The position numbers and the translations under genes were made by a program. Source: Raoultibacter timonensis (GTDB taxonomy: Bacteria > Actinomycetota > Coriobacteriia > Coriobacteriales > Eggerthellaceae). From it: a DNA stretch of 64,000 nt. Of the stretch, positions 49,308 through 59,400 are shown in pieces. The notes under the pieces are model-generated. The model saw only the letters and a program-made list of their open reading frames with translations. It was not told where the DNA came from and did no database searches. The stretch is taken from NCBI RefSeq assembly GCF_900240215.1, contig NZ_LT964681.1, positions 329,620-393,619 on the forward strand. Reading direction: 5' to 3'. Numbering within the stretch: position 1 is the stretch's first letter; each line of letters begins with the position of its first letter.

Positions 49308-50270
49308 ATGCCGGCCATCATAACCCACGACCTGTTCGGTCAGGATGTCTACCATGAGCTTCATGCGTCGATCGGCGAGACGCGCGACGAGTACGAGGCG
49401 TTTCTTTTGGGCAACCAGGGACCCGACCCCCTGTTCTATACGGTGATAAGCCCGAGCCTGCGCGAGTTTCATCAGCTCGGCTCCACCATGCACAACGTCA
49501 AGCCCACCGAACTCATAGCCGCCTTCAAAGATTCGCTTTCGGTGCTCGCCGAAGACGAAGCGCCCATCGGACGCGCCTATGCGCTCGGCTTCCTCTGCCA
49601 CTACACGCTCGATTCGTCGATGCATCCCCTCGTATTCGCCCAAGAGTACGCGGTCTGCGATGCGGGCGTCGACGGCCTTTCCCGCGACAACGGCCACGAG
49701 GTCCACGGCACGATCGAAAGCGAGTTCGACGAGATGGCCCTTTTCACGGTTCGCCATCAGACCATCGCTTCGTTCAATCCCTCGGTTGAAATCCTCAAGG
49801 CAAGCGATTTCGTACTCGATGCGATCTCGAAGATGTACGCCTTTGTTGCCATGACCGTGTACGGTCTGTTCATACCTTCGGATATGTTCGCCACCGCCGT
49901 GCGCAACTTCCGCTTCATCCAGGGCCTCTTCTACTCGCCGACCGGAAGCTTACGCGCCGTCATCGGTCGCGTCGAGGAGCTCGTCCGCCCCTATTCGTTC
50001 TACCGTTCGATGAGCCACCGCCCCGTCGAGATTACGGAAAGCCAGTTCGGCAACCACGAGCGCGCCGTTTGGGCAAACCCCTTCACCGGGGAGGAGAGCG
50101 ATCTCGGATTCTGGGAGATATTCGCCGACGCCCAAGAAAAGGCGAAGTCCAACATCGCGTCGTTCGCCTCGAAGGATTTCGATCTCGAAGCTGCCCGCAG
50201 AATCACAGGCGACCTCGATTTCTCGGGCGAACCGACAAACGCAACGCTCGTCGTCGTAGACGACGAGTAG
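49308..50270 (+). CDS. Zinc-dependent phospholipase C-like protein
   Basis: A 320-residue protein of the Zn_dep_PLPC family. Metal-ligand candidates are the His and Asp residues in THDLFGQDV, GNQGPDPLFY, LCHYTLDSSMHPL and HEVHGTIESEFDEM. There is no signal peptide, unlike clostridial alpha-toxin, so it is probably cytoplasmic. The true substrate (phospholipid or another phosphoester) is unknown. The start is ATG 49308 after GCGAGG. The TRIC channel gene starts four bases after its stop, so the two are probably co-transcribed. Confidence 0.82.
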   Translation: MPAIITHDLFGQDVYHELHASIGETRDEYEAFLLGNQGPDPLFYTVISPSLREFHQLGSTMHNVKPTELIAAFKDSLSVLAEDEAPIGRAYALGFLCHYTLDSSMHPLVFAQEYAVCDAGVDGLSRDNGHEVHGTIESEFDEMALFTVRHQTIASFNPSVEILKASDFVLDAISKMYAFVAMTVYGLFIPSDMFATAVRNFRFIQGLFYSPTGSLRAVIGRVEELVRPYSFYRSMSHRPVEITESQFGNHERAVWANPFTGEESDLGFWEIFADAQEKAKSNIASFASKDFDLEAARRITGDLDFSGEPTNATLVVVDDE

Positions 50271-50274
50271 CGCC

Positions 50275-51201
50275 ATGCTCGAAACCGTTCTTCCGGTCCC
50301 GTTCTGGCTCGAACTCGCCGCCGCATTGACTGGCGGCATTTCCGGTGCCATGAGCGCCGTGCGCGCCCGTTACGATATCTTCGGCACCGTCTGCATCGCC
50401 TGCACTTGCGGTCTGCTCGGCGGCGTGATCCGCGATGTGCTGCTCCAGAATTACGGCATCTACGCTTTCCAGAAACCGACGCTGATTCTCGCCTGCGCCA
50501 TCGCGGGCGTCGTCGTGTTCTACTTCGGCAAGCTCGCCACCTACCTCGACCCCATCGTCGATCTGCTCGACAATATCTCGGTCGCCCTCTGGGCGGTGCT
50601 CAGCGTGGGCAAAGGACTTTCGGCGGGCCTCGATATCGTACCCTCGGTCATCCTCGGCACCGTAACCGCTGTGGGCGGCGGCATCATGCGCGACGTGTTC
50701 ATGAATCGAGAACCCGAAGCCTTCCAGGCGGGCACCCTCTACGGTTCGGCCGCGCTTGTCGGATCGACCGCCTATGCGCTCATGAAACAGAATCACTGGC
50801 TCGAACAGTGGGCGCCTTTCGCCTGCGTGGCCCTCGTGCTCATCCTTCGCTACGCGTCGCTGTTCTTCGGATGGCGCACTTCGCCGCCGCGCGATTACTC
50901 CGATGTCGTCACGAGGGCCGTCTCGCGCCCCGTCAAGAGCGTAGCGCGCCGCGTCAGGCCGCCTAAGGGCAAGATCGAACGCGAGAAGGAAAAGGAGCTG
51001 CAGAAGAGCGGCCGGCTCATACGGTTGCGAAAGCACCGAGCGAATCCCGACCAACCGGTGCAGCCGAGCGATCCGAGCGATCGCATCTTCGTCAAGGACC
51101 TCTCCGAGATCCGCGACGAGGCCCCCGCCAAGCCGAAAGACCCCTTCGAGCCGCAAACGTCCGACCCCCGCAAAGCAAACGACCCGAAACGCGGCACATA
51201 G
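50275..51201 (+). CDS. TRIC/UPF0126 membrane channel protein
   Basis: A 308-residue protein. The first 210 residues form seven membrane helices in two repeats, each with the glycine-rich signature (LLGGVIRDVLLQ and VGGGIMRDVFMN) of the prokaryotic TRIC (trimeric intracellular cation channel) family, formerly UPF0126. Members conduct K+ or other small solutes such as glycine. The last 95 residues are a highly charged, probably disordered tail (PPKGKIEREKEKELQKSGR), longer than usual. The ribosome site is weak; translation probably depends on the upstream gene four bases away. Confidence 0.88.
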   Translation: MLETVLPVPFWLELAAALTGGISGAMSAVRARYDIFGTVCIACTCGLLGGVIRDVLLQNYGIYAFQKPTLILACAIAGVVVFYFGKLATYLDPIVDLLDNISVALWAVLSVGKGLSAGLDIVPSVILGTVTAVGGGIMRDVFMNREPEAFQAGTLYGSAALVGSTAYALMKQNHWLEQWAPFACVALVLILRYASLFFGWRTSPPRDYSDVVTRAVSRPVKSVARRVRPPKGKIEREKEKELQKSGRLIRLRKHRANPDQPVQPSDPSDRIFVKDLSEIRDEAPAKPKDPFEPQTSDPRKANDPKRGT

Positions 51202-51276
51202 CCGAATTCCGGGTCGAACGGTGAACGGCTTCCGGGCGGCTCGGCGGACAAGACCGCTGCCGAGCGAAAGAGATCC

Positions 51277-51912
51277 TTACGAATTCTTGAGCATGATCGT
51301 GCGCATGGTATCGGCCGCATGCTCGCAGGCATCGGTAACCTTCTCCATGCGGGCGAACACCTGCGACCAGATGAGCACGCGCAGGGCGTTGTCGCGGTCC
51401 TTCGTGTGCAGTTCGCGGATGGTTGCCATATAGAACTCGTCGGCTTCCTCCTCGTAGCTGTTCACATCGATGATGGACTGCTTGAACGTCTTGGATTTCT
51501 TGAAGTCGCGGAAATCCTCCATCGCATGATCGAGCGCTTTGCAGCTCTTATTGATGAGCTGGGCGAACTCGAGCGCACGGTCGTGCATGAAGTGGATGTC
51601 GTACATGTAGAAGCGCTGGAGCACATCTTCGATGTAGTCGACGATATCGTCGAGGTATTGGGTGAGCGAGATGATGTCTTCACGCTCGATCGGCGTGATG
51701 AAGTCGGTGGCGATTGCCGTGTACATGTCGTGGCTGATCTCGTCGCCCTCATGCTCGATGTCCTGAGCGCGCGGCATGATGTCCTTGATGGCCTCCGCCG
51801 TCGTGAAGTTCTCGATGGCTTCGATAAGGAGTTCCGACTCCTTCACCGCAAGCGCCGTCTGGCGCTCGAACGCTTCGAAGTAGTCGAATTTCTTGTTCTT
51901 CTTCTTGCCCAT
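51277..51912 (-). CDS. DUF47 (PhoU-like) protein, Pit accessory
   Basis: A 211-residue all-helical protein of the DUF47/PhoU_div family. Acidic helix motifs such as QDIEHEGDEISHDMY and DACEHAADTM match PhoU-like metal-binding E(D)xxxD patterns. It follows the pit gene by 10 bases, the usual arrangement, and probably regulates phosphate flux through Pit. The ATG at 51912 follows AAGGAGC; the six upstream codons in the longer frame enter pit. Confidence 0.93.
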   Translation of the reverse strand: MGKKKNKKFDYFEAFERQTALAVKESELLIEAIENFTTAEAIKDIMPRAQDIEHEGDEISHDMYTAIATDFITPIEREDIISLTQYLDDIVDYIEDVLQRFYMYDIHFMHDRALEFAQLINKSCKALDHAMEDFRDFKKSKTFKQSIIDVNSYEEEADEFYMATIRELHTKDRDNALRVLIWSQVFARMEKVTDACEHAADTMRTIMLKNS

Positions 51913-51922
51913 TACCTGCTCC

Positions 51923-52975
51923 TTACACAATCATGAGGAATAGCTTGGCGACGATGAACCCTAGAAGGCCGCATCCCGGAAACGTCAGAACCCATGTTTT
52001 GACCATGTCGACTGCCACACCCCACTTGACCGCGCTCTTGCGCTTGGCAGCGCCCACGCCCATGATGGCCGTGGTCTTGGTGTGCGTCGTGGAAACCGGC
52101 AGACCGCCGAACGTCGATATGATGAGGCAGATCGTCGCGGCAAAGCTCGCGGCGAAGCCCTGGTACTTCTCCATCTTGACCATGTCGAGGCCAACGCTCT
52201 TGATGATCTTCTTGCCGCCGATCGCAGTACCGAGACCCATGTTGAGCGCGCAGAATATCATGAGCCACACGGGCAGGATCATCTGATCGGCCTGACCGAT
52301 GCCAGTGGCCAGCGTGATGGCGAGCACGAACACGCCCATGAACTTCTGGCCGTCCTGCGCTCCGTGCATGAAAGCGACGCCCGCCCCTGCCGCGATCTGG
52401 GCCCACTTGAACACGTGATCGGATTTCTGCCGATCGGCCCCCGAACAGCACTTCGCGATAACCTTCGCGCACAACCAGCCGAGCCCGAATCCCATGAACG
52501 TCGAGAGCAGGATGCCGTAGATGACCTTCATCCATTCCGCCCCGTTGATGCCCGACAGACCGCCCTGAAGCGCGATAGCGGCGCCGGTCAATCCCGCAAT
52601 AAGCGAGTGGCTCTGGCTTGTCGGAATGCCGAAGAACCACGCCACGGCACCCCATACGATAATGGCGACCATGGCCGCCATGAGCGCAATGAGCGCCGAA
52701 TGGTGATCGCCGCCGAAATCGACCATATGGAAGATGGTGTTGGCAACCGCCGACGACACGAGCGTAATGACAAGCAGGCCGAAGAAGTTGCAGACCGCAG
52801 CCATGATGATGGCTGCTTTCGCCGACATGCACCGCGTGCCGACGACCGTCGCAATGGCGTTGGGAGCATCGGTAGCGCCGTTGACAACGATGACGCCGAT
52901 GTTCAAAAGGGTTACCGCCACCAAGGCGGGGTTGGACATGAGCTCGGTGAGGAATACTCCCCATTCAATGACCAC
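51923..52975 (-). CDS. pit: Low-affinity inorganic phosphate transporter, Pit family
   Basis: A 350-residue member of the PiT family (PF01384), which imports metal-phosphate with protons. The duplicated family signature is visible as GATDAPNAIATVVGTR near residue 32 and as GAQDGQKFMGVFVLA in the second half. SQSHSLIAGLTGAAIA and STTHTKTTAIMGVG are conserved helix-loop segments. About ten helices. The GTG start at 52975 follows GGAAGGTC. It is co-transcribed with DUF47. The upstream gap to 53210 shows only the neighbour's terminator. Confidence 0.94.
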   Translation of the reverse strand: MVIEWGVFLTELMSNPALVAVTLLNIGVIVVNGATDAPNAIATVVGTRCMSAKAAIIMAAVCNFFGLLVITLVSSAVANTIFHMVDFGGDHHSALIALMAAMVAIIVWGAVAWFFGIPTSQSHSLIAGLTGAAIALQGGLSGINGAEWMKVIYGILLSTFMGFGLGWLCAKVIAKCCSGADRQKSDHVFKWAQIAAGAGVAFMHGAQDGQKFMGVFVLAITLATGIGQADQMILPVWLMIFCALNMGLGTAIGGKKIIKSVGLDMVKMEKYQGFAASFAATICLIISTFGGLPVSTTHTKTTAIMGVGAAKRKSAVKWGVAVDMVKTWVLTFPGCGLLGFIVAKLFLMIV

Positions 52976-53210
52976 GTATGACCTTCCGACGATGCCGTAA
53001 TCGCATCTGCGCACAGCGCAGACAAGGCATTAGTTTAACGTATATTTAACAAAGGAAAAGGCCGCGCACCCCGCTTTTTCGAGGGAATACAGCCTGTTGT
53101 GTAAAATTCTCGTAAAGTCGATGACCGCTTCGGTTTGCGTTACGCGGGAGCATGCGGTGCCATTCAGGCAGTCCGCAAGCCCCGCACGTCGCATGGAACC
53201 GTCTGCCGAA

Positions 53211-53249
53211 ATAAAAAGAAGCCGGAACCCCAGACGGAGACCGGCTTCG
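53211..53249 (-). terminator. Terminator of the recJ-rel-MBL operon
   Basis: The stem GAAGCCGG (53218-53225) / CCGGCTTC (53241-53248) is followed on the minus strand by TTTTTAT. It lies 20 bases past the MBL gene's stop. Confidence 0.8.
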
Positions 53250-53267
53250 CAATCATGGCTGAATCGT

Positions 53268-53924
53268 CTATGCGAACTGGGCGAACACACGCCTGCGCTC
53301 GGCGCCGATCGTCGTAAGATCGTTGTGACCCGGCAATACGAGCGTCTCGTCGGGAAGGACGGCGAGCCGTTTGAGCGATGCGCGCATATCGTCCATGCTG
53401 CCGCCCTCGAAATCGGTTCTGCCGATCGAAGCGCAGAACAGCGTGTCGCCCGAGATGAGCACGGGGCTTCCTTCGGGATTGTTTCCGAACCGCGGATCGA
53501 TGAACAGGCACATACTCCCTTTGGTGTGACCGGGCGTCAGAACAACCTTCCACGCCATGGAGCCGATCTCGACGATGTCCCCGTCCTCGACTTTGGAATC
53601 GACCGGGCACGGCGGCATCTTCCTGCCGCTGCCAAGCGCCGGACTGCCGCTCTCGATCATCGGCGCATCGATGGCCGAGGCGATAACGGTTGCGCCCGTC
53701 GCCTCCCTGAGTTCGTTTGCGGCCCCCACGTGATCGTAATGGCCGTGCGTCAGAACGATGACATCGAGCTTGCGATTCCCCAACGCCTCGAGAATCTCGT
53801 CGGCATGGCAGCTCGGATCGACAACCAGCGTTGCCGTGCCGTCGCTGATGAGATAGGTGTTGTTGGAAAGCATGCCCAGCACGAGAAACTCGATGTCGAC
53901 GCAGCCCTTGTTCACCTTGTACAT
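53268..53924 (-). CDS. MBL-fold metal-dependent hydrolase, glyoxalase II-like
   Basis: A 218-residue metallo-beta-lactamase-fold protein. The metal site is LTHGHYDHVGAANE, with GHTKGSMC, SGDTLF and LPGHNDLTTIGAE supplying the other ligands. It belongs to the glyoxalase II/YcbL-like group that hydrolyses thioesters or similar bonds; the substrate is unknown. It starts two bases after the rel stop, and an MBL gene in this position is common among Gram-positive bacteria. Confidence 0.9.
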   Translation of the reverse strand: MYKVNKGCVDIEFLVLGMLSNNTYLISDGTATLVVDPSCHADEILEALGNRKLDVIVLTHGHYDHVGAANELREATGATVIASAIDAPMIESGSPALGSGRKMPPCPVDSKVEDGDIVEIGSMAWKVVLTPGHTKGSMCLFIDPRFGNNPEGSPVLISGDTLFCASIGRTDFEGGSMDDMRASLKRLAVLPDETLVLPGHNDLTTIGAERRRVFAQFA

Positions 53925-53926
53925 GG

Positions 53927-56479
53927 TTACTTCCCTTTCTTGCGGGACGTTTCGCCCGGCAGCATGCGCCGCGCGTCGAACACGCCCTCGACGCCGCGCA
54001 GCTTGGTCGTGATCTTATCGATGAAGGAGATATCGGATACCTGGAACAAAAAGCGCATCTCGACCATGCCGTCGCGATGGGATGCCGTCGTACACGAAAG
54101 CACGTTGGCTCCCATGTCGGCGAGGATCACCGTTACGTCGCGCAGCAGGTTCATGCGGTCGAGCGCCTCGATGAACACCTCGACCTTGTACGATGCGTTC
54201 TGCGTAGGCGCATTCTCCCACGATACTTCGATGATGCGCTCGGGATGCTGCATGAGATCCACGGCGTTCGGGCAATCGGCGCGATGTACCGACACGCCGC
54301 GCCCGCGCGTGACGAACCCGAGGATGTCGTCTCCGGGCACCGGGTTGCAGCAGCGCGACAAGCGCACGAGCACATCGTCGATGCCCTTCACCACGATGCC
54401 GTTGGAAGTATGGGCCTCGTGCTTCTTGGGGCGCTTCACGCTGGTGAGCATCGGCGGAAGCTTGCCTGTCGATATCTCAGACGATCCGAGGCCCGGCGTC
54501 TCCGCATCCTTCTCGGCACGGTCGACGAGGATCTTCAGCAGACGATTGGCCACATGGGTGGCGCTTTCCTTGCCCGTGCCGATCTGGACGAGCATATCGT
54601 CGGAATCGTTGTAGCCCAGATGCTCGGACACCGTCTTGATAGCGCGCATGCTCTGAGCGCTTGAAATGCCAAGGCCGTGCTTGCGCATCTCGCGCGTCAG
54701 CCGATCGCGGCCGGTCTGCAGGTCGTCGGAGCGGCTCACCCGCGAAAAGTACGAGCGGATCTTGCTGCGCGCCGACGGCGTCTTGACGACGTTGAGCCAG
54801 TCGCGCGAGGGGCTTGCGCTCTTCTGGGTGAGAATCTCCACGCGATCACCGAGTTGCAGTTCGTAGGTCAAAGGCACGATGGAGCCGTTGACCTTTGCGC
54901 CCACGCAGTGGTTGCCCACTTCGGTGTGGATCGCATAGGCGAAATCGACCGGCGTCGATCCGGCACGCAGACTCATGACCTCGCCCTTCGGCGTGAACAC
55001 GAACACCTCGTTGGGAGCCAGGTCGACTTTGAGCGATTTGAGGAACTCGCGCGAGTCCTTCGTCTCGTCTTGCCAGTCGACCATTTGGCGCAGCCAGGCG
55101 AGCTGCTGGTCGAGCCCCATATCGCCCTTGCCGCCCTTTTCCTTGTAGCGCCAGTGCGCAGCCACGCCGTATTCGCTCGTCCGGTGCATGTCCTCGGTGC
55201 GAATCTGCACTTCGAGCGGACGGCCGGCAGGGCCGATGACCGTCGTGTGGAGGCTCTGGTACATGTTGAATTTCGGCATGGCAATGTAATCTTTGAAACG
55301 CCCCGGCATCGGATGCCACAGCGTATGCACGGCGCCGAGCGCCGAGTAGCAGTCCTTCACCGACTTCACAATCACCCGCACGGCGATGAGGTCGTATATC
55401 TCGGAGAAACCCTTGCCCTTCTTCGTCATCTTCTGGTAGATCGAGTACAGGTGCTTCGGGCGCCCCATGATCTGCGACTGGACGCCCACCTTGTCGAGCT
55501 CCTCGTGTAGGATGTCGATGATCTGCTCGAGGTAGTTCTCGCGCTCCTCGCGGCTTTCGGTGACCATGCGAGAAACCTGCTTGAACTTGTTGGGCTCCAG
55601 ATAGTAGAACGCGAGATCCTCAAGCTCCCATTTGATGGAATTGATGCCGAGGCGATGCGCGATCGGCGCATAGATCTCAAGCGTTTCGCGCGATTTGAAA
55701 ATGCGGCGATCCTCCTTGAGCGCCGAGAGCGTGCGCATGTTGTGCAGGCGGTCGGCGAGCTTGATGACGATGACGCGGATATCCTTGTTCATGGCGACGA
55801 ACATCTTGCGAATGGTCTGGGCCTGCTCGTCGGACAGGCTTTCCACCTCGATGCGGGTGATCTTGGTCACGCCGTCGACCAGCTGGGCGATCTGGGGGTT
55901 GAACTCCTCGGCCACCTGCTCGCTTGTCACCTTGGTATCCTCGACGGTATCGTGCAAAAGCGCCGCGCAGATGGACTCGACGTCCATGCGCAGATCGGCG
56001 AGGATGATGGCCACCTCAACCGGATGGGCGATGAACGGCTCGCCACTTTTGCGGCATTGCCCCGCATGGGCGTCGCGCGCGAACAGAAACGCCTTCTCGA
56101 GCATCTCCTCATCGGGCTCGTTCATGTAGGCAGACGTCTGACGTTGCAGCTCGGAGAACCGCATCTCGGGCGTTTCGATACGCGGGCGCGAAGCCTTCGC
56201 CTCGGGCGCGAAGCTCTTCTCGGTTGCCCGAGCGCGACCGAGAAGCTCTTCGTCGGATTCCTCCGCGTGCGCCTTTCCCGTCTTGGCGGATTCGCCTATC
56301 AGCTCTTCTTTTGTCTTGCGGGCCTTTCTCTTACCCTTTTCGGGTTGCTCTTCGGGCGAACCGACGGCTTCGCTTATGCTTTCGCCGCCTTCGGGAACCG
56401 CATGTATCGTGGTCGGCACCACGACGTCTCTCGCCGCGGCACGACCCGCGCGGCTTTCGCCCCGCTCGGATTGCTCCAT
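53927..56479 (-). CDS. rel: Bifunctional (p)ppGpp synthetase/hydrolase Rel
   Basis: An 850-residue stringent-response enzyme. After a disordered, Glu/Arg/Ala-rich amino tail of about 110 residues it shows the full domain set: HD hydrolase (HPVEVAIILADL, then ALLHDTVEDT), synthetase (GRPKHLYSIYQKM and VRVIVKSVKDCYSALG), TGS (VFTPKGEVMSLRAGSTPVDF), a zinc-finger/RIS segment (CCNPVPGDDILGFVTRGRG) and a carboxy ACT domain. It makes ppGpp when amino acids run out and degrades it otherwise. The start is ATG 56479, 15 bases after recJ/recQ. Confidence 0.95.
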   Translation of the reverse strand: MEQSERGESRAGRAAARDVVVPTTIHAVPEGGESISEAVGSPEEQPEKGKRKARKTKEELIGESAKTGKAHAEESDEELLGRARATEKSFAPEAKASRPRIETPEMRFSELQRQTSAYMNEPDEEMLEKAFLFARDAHAGQCRKSGEPFIAHPVEVAIILADLRMDVESICAALLHDTVEDTKVTSEQVAEEFNPQIAQLVDGVTKITRIEVESLSDEQAQTIRKMFVAMNKDIRVIVIKLADRLHNMRTLSALKEDRRIFKSRETLEIYAPIAHRLGINSIKWELEDLAFYYLEPNKFKQVSRMVTESREERENYLEQIIDILHEELDKVGVQSQIMGRPKHLYSIYQKMTKKGKGFSEIYDLIAVRVIVKSVKDCYSALGAVHTLWHPMPGRFKDYIAMPKFNMYQSLHTTVIGPAGRPLEVQIRTEDMHRTSEYGVAAHWRYKEKGGKGDMGLDQQLAWLRQMVDWQDETKDSREFLKSLKVDLAPNEVFVFTPKGEVMSLRAGSTPVDFAYAIHTEVGNHCVGAKVNGSIVPLTYELQLGDRVEILTQKSASPSRDWLNVVKTPSARSKIRSYFSRVSRSDDLQTGRDRLTREMRKHGLGISSAQSMRAIKTVSEHLGYNDSDDMLVQIGTGKESATHVANRLLKILVDRAEKDAETPGLGSSEISTGKLPPMLTSVKRPKKHEAHTSNGIVVKGIDDVLVRLSRCCNPVPGDDILGFVTRGRGVSVHRADCPNAVDLMQHPERIIEVSWENAPTQNASYKVEVFIEALDRMNLLRDVTVILADMGANVLSCTTASHRDGMVEMRFLFQVSDISFIDKITTKLRGVEGVFDARRMLPGETSRKKGK

Positions 56480-56494
56480 GCGCACCACCCCTGT

Positions 56495-59400
56495 CTATCG
56501 ATTAGCGCGATCGGGGAGGATCGGTCCCGATACGCGCGTGTGCAGTTTTTCTCTTTGGCTCTTTATAGCCCATTCCTTGAAAGATTGGAATATCTCGCGT
56601 TCGCCGAGGCCCTCGCGGTACCTCACGCTGTCGGTGAGCTCCACTTTGCTGTCGGTGGCGCGCACGTGGATCGATCGCATCGATTCGCCCGAGACGAACG
56701 CGGTGTGAGTTTCGACAAGACCGAGCTCCCGGAACACCGTCACGCCGCACGCGGCCGACGCCGGGCTCACCGCACCATGCTGGTTAGCGCTCGCAACGGC
56801 CGCAAGGTCGGCGTTGCTCGCGGTGAAATACTTTTCGGCGCTCTCCTTCTGCATGCGCCTCAACTCGCGGTACACCTGGGCGAGGCAGTCGTGATCGGGC
56901 GTCGTATCGCGCAGGATCTGCTCGTTGATCGCCGCATCGCCGCGACCGTACAGAAGATGGATGACCGCCGGCCTGCCGTCGCGTCCCGCGCGGCCGCTCA
57001 TCTGGTTGAACTCGATCTCGTTGAACGGCATGTGGAAGAGCACCACATGCCGGATGTTGGGTATGTTCACGCCTTCGCCGAATGCGGAGGTCGCCACGAG
57101 CACGGCGAGCGCATCGGTTCTGAACAGCTCTTCGATCCGCTTGCGGTCGGCGCGGGTCAAACCCGCGTTGTAGAACCCGACGAGCGGCGCCATGTGGGGA
57201 ACGAGCTTGCGCAGCGCACGGGCAAGCGCGACCGATTGCTCGCGCGAGTTGACGTAGATGACCGTCTTCTCGCCGCTCGCGATGAGATTCGCAAGGTAGC
57301 TCTCGCGATTCTTGAGGTTGCGCTGATCGTCGACTTCGAGGTTGCAGCGGCGTGTATCGTCGAGAACGGTGCGTTCGATGCCGAGCGTCGAGACGATGGC
57401 ATCGGCCATCTCGGCATCCGCCGTTGCCGTGAGCGCGAGTACCACAGGCTCGCCGAGCTTCGCGATCGACGACCCGATCGACGCATACGCAACACGTTGG
57501 CCGGCTTTCGCCATGCCGATGTGATGGGCTTCGTCAACCACCACGAACCCGATGCGACGCGCACGGGCGAACTCGTCGGCATGGAAGGCGAGGAACTCGG
57601 GCGTCGTGAGCACGATGTCGCACGAACCTTCGCTCAGGGTCTCGAACGTCTGACGGCGCTCCTCGGGCGTGTTCTCCCCGGTGAGCACCGCGCTCGCAAT
57701 GCCGAACGCTTCGAGCGTCTCGTTGATATGGAACGCCTGATCGGCGATCAGCGCACGCAACGGGTACACGAACAGGCTCGTCCCGCCTCGCAGCAACGCC
57801 TCGCAGGCGGCATGGACCTGGAAGGTAAGCGATTTGCCGCGGCCCGTCGCCATGACGGCGAGCGTGGATGCACCCTGAGAGAGCGCCTCGAGCACCTCGC
57901 GCTGCGACTGGTGCAAACTGCCGTCGCCGATAAGCGCCTGGACGATGGCAGCCTGAAGCACATCGGGGTCCTCGGCGGCTTTCCGCTCCCAGAACTGCCG
58001 GTTCTTCTCGCGCTCGGCCTCGTACGCCTCGATCGCCTCGGCGCTTTCCTGGCAGTCGGAGCATATCTCCGCATCGCTCGTAGCGTACAGATCGCCGACG
58101 AAGCTCACGTTTTCGGGATTGAGGCACGCCTCGAGTCCCGCGCAAGCGCGGGCGGGAGCAATCGAGGAGAGCATGGCTTTCACCGTACGCCTGCCCCGCC
58201 ACTCGTCTATCTGCACCTCAAACGCTGCGTTGACTACGCTGTCGCAGTGCATGAGGGTTTCGAGGTCGGAGCAATGGAACATGATGCCCGCAACCGTATG
58301 CTTGCCGTCTGAAAGCTGGCAGGAGAAGTGGTTCTTCTCGGCCCCCACCGCACGGCAGCCCGCGAGCGTAACGTCGCGGGCGAGGTAGCGAGGAACCGGA
58401 TTCTCCTGCCCGAAGGGGGCAAGCCGAGAGAGCTCCGCCACGTTTTCGAGCGTAAGCTCCGATAGATCGACGCACGCATCGATCTCGATGCGGGGGTGGA
58501 AGCTGTCGGGCGGAAGCTCGTCGAGATGCGCGCACAAACGCTCGGTGAATTCGGGAAGCTTGTCGGCCGGAAGCGTCACGCCGACGGCGGCTTCGTGGCC
58601 ACCGAAGCGAATGAGCAGATCGGATAGACCTTCGACCGCCTTGAACAGGTTCACCTGCCCTACGCTGCGGCCCGAACCGCGCGCCTCGTCGCCATCGATT
58701 GTGAAGAGGAGCGCCGGCACGCCGTACGTGTTCACGAGCCTGCTCGCCACGATGCCCTTCACGCCTTCGTGCCAGCCGTCGCCCGACACCACGAGCGCGC
58801 GCTGCCCGTGATAGAGCTCGGCGGCTTGCACCTTCGCGATTTCGGACAGCTCCGCCTCGATGGTGCGGCGCGTATCGTTGATGGTTTCGAGCTCGGCGGC
58901 TTTTCTGCTCGCCTCCTCGAAGTCGTCGGAGAGCAGAAGGTCGAGGGCCGCCTGCGCGTCGCCCATGCGCCCCGCCGCGTTCAGCCTCGGGATGATCGAG
59001 AAGCTCATGTTGGTCGCGGTGAGTTCCTTGTCGGAAACGCCTGCGGATGCAAGCAGCGCCGCAATGCAGGGCCTGGGAGCCTTGTTCATGCGGGCGAGGC
59101 CGTCGGCTACAAGCGCGCGATTCTCCGAGAGCATCGGCATGAGATCTGCTACGGTGCCGAGCGTGGCGAGATCGGTGTATTCGCGCCACAGATGCGGCTT
59201 GCCCAAACGCCCGCCGAGCACCTGCACGAGCTTGAGGGCGACGCCCACGCCCGCCAGAATCGAACTCGGGCAATCGGGTCCGCATTTCGGATCGGCCACC
59301 GGCACGCCTTGCGGAACAAGATCGGCCGGTTCGTGGTGATCGGTGATCGCCAAGCCCACGCCGGCTGCCTTAATGAGCTCCGCTTCGTTCTTCGAGGCGA

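Noticed and set aside
55655-58312. 885-codon plus-strand frame across rel and recJ/recQ
   Set aside because: Antisense shadow spanning the boundary of two certain genes; Arg/His/Leu-rich composition with no domains.
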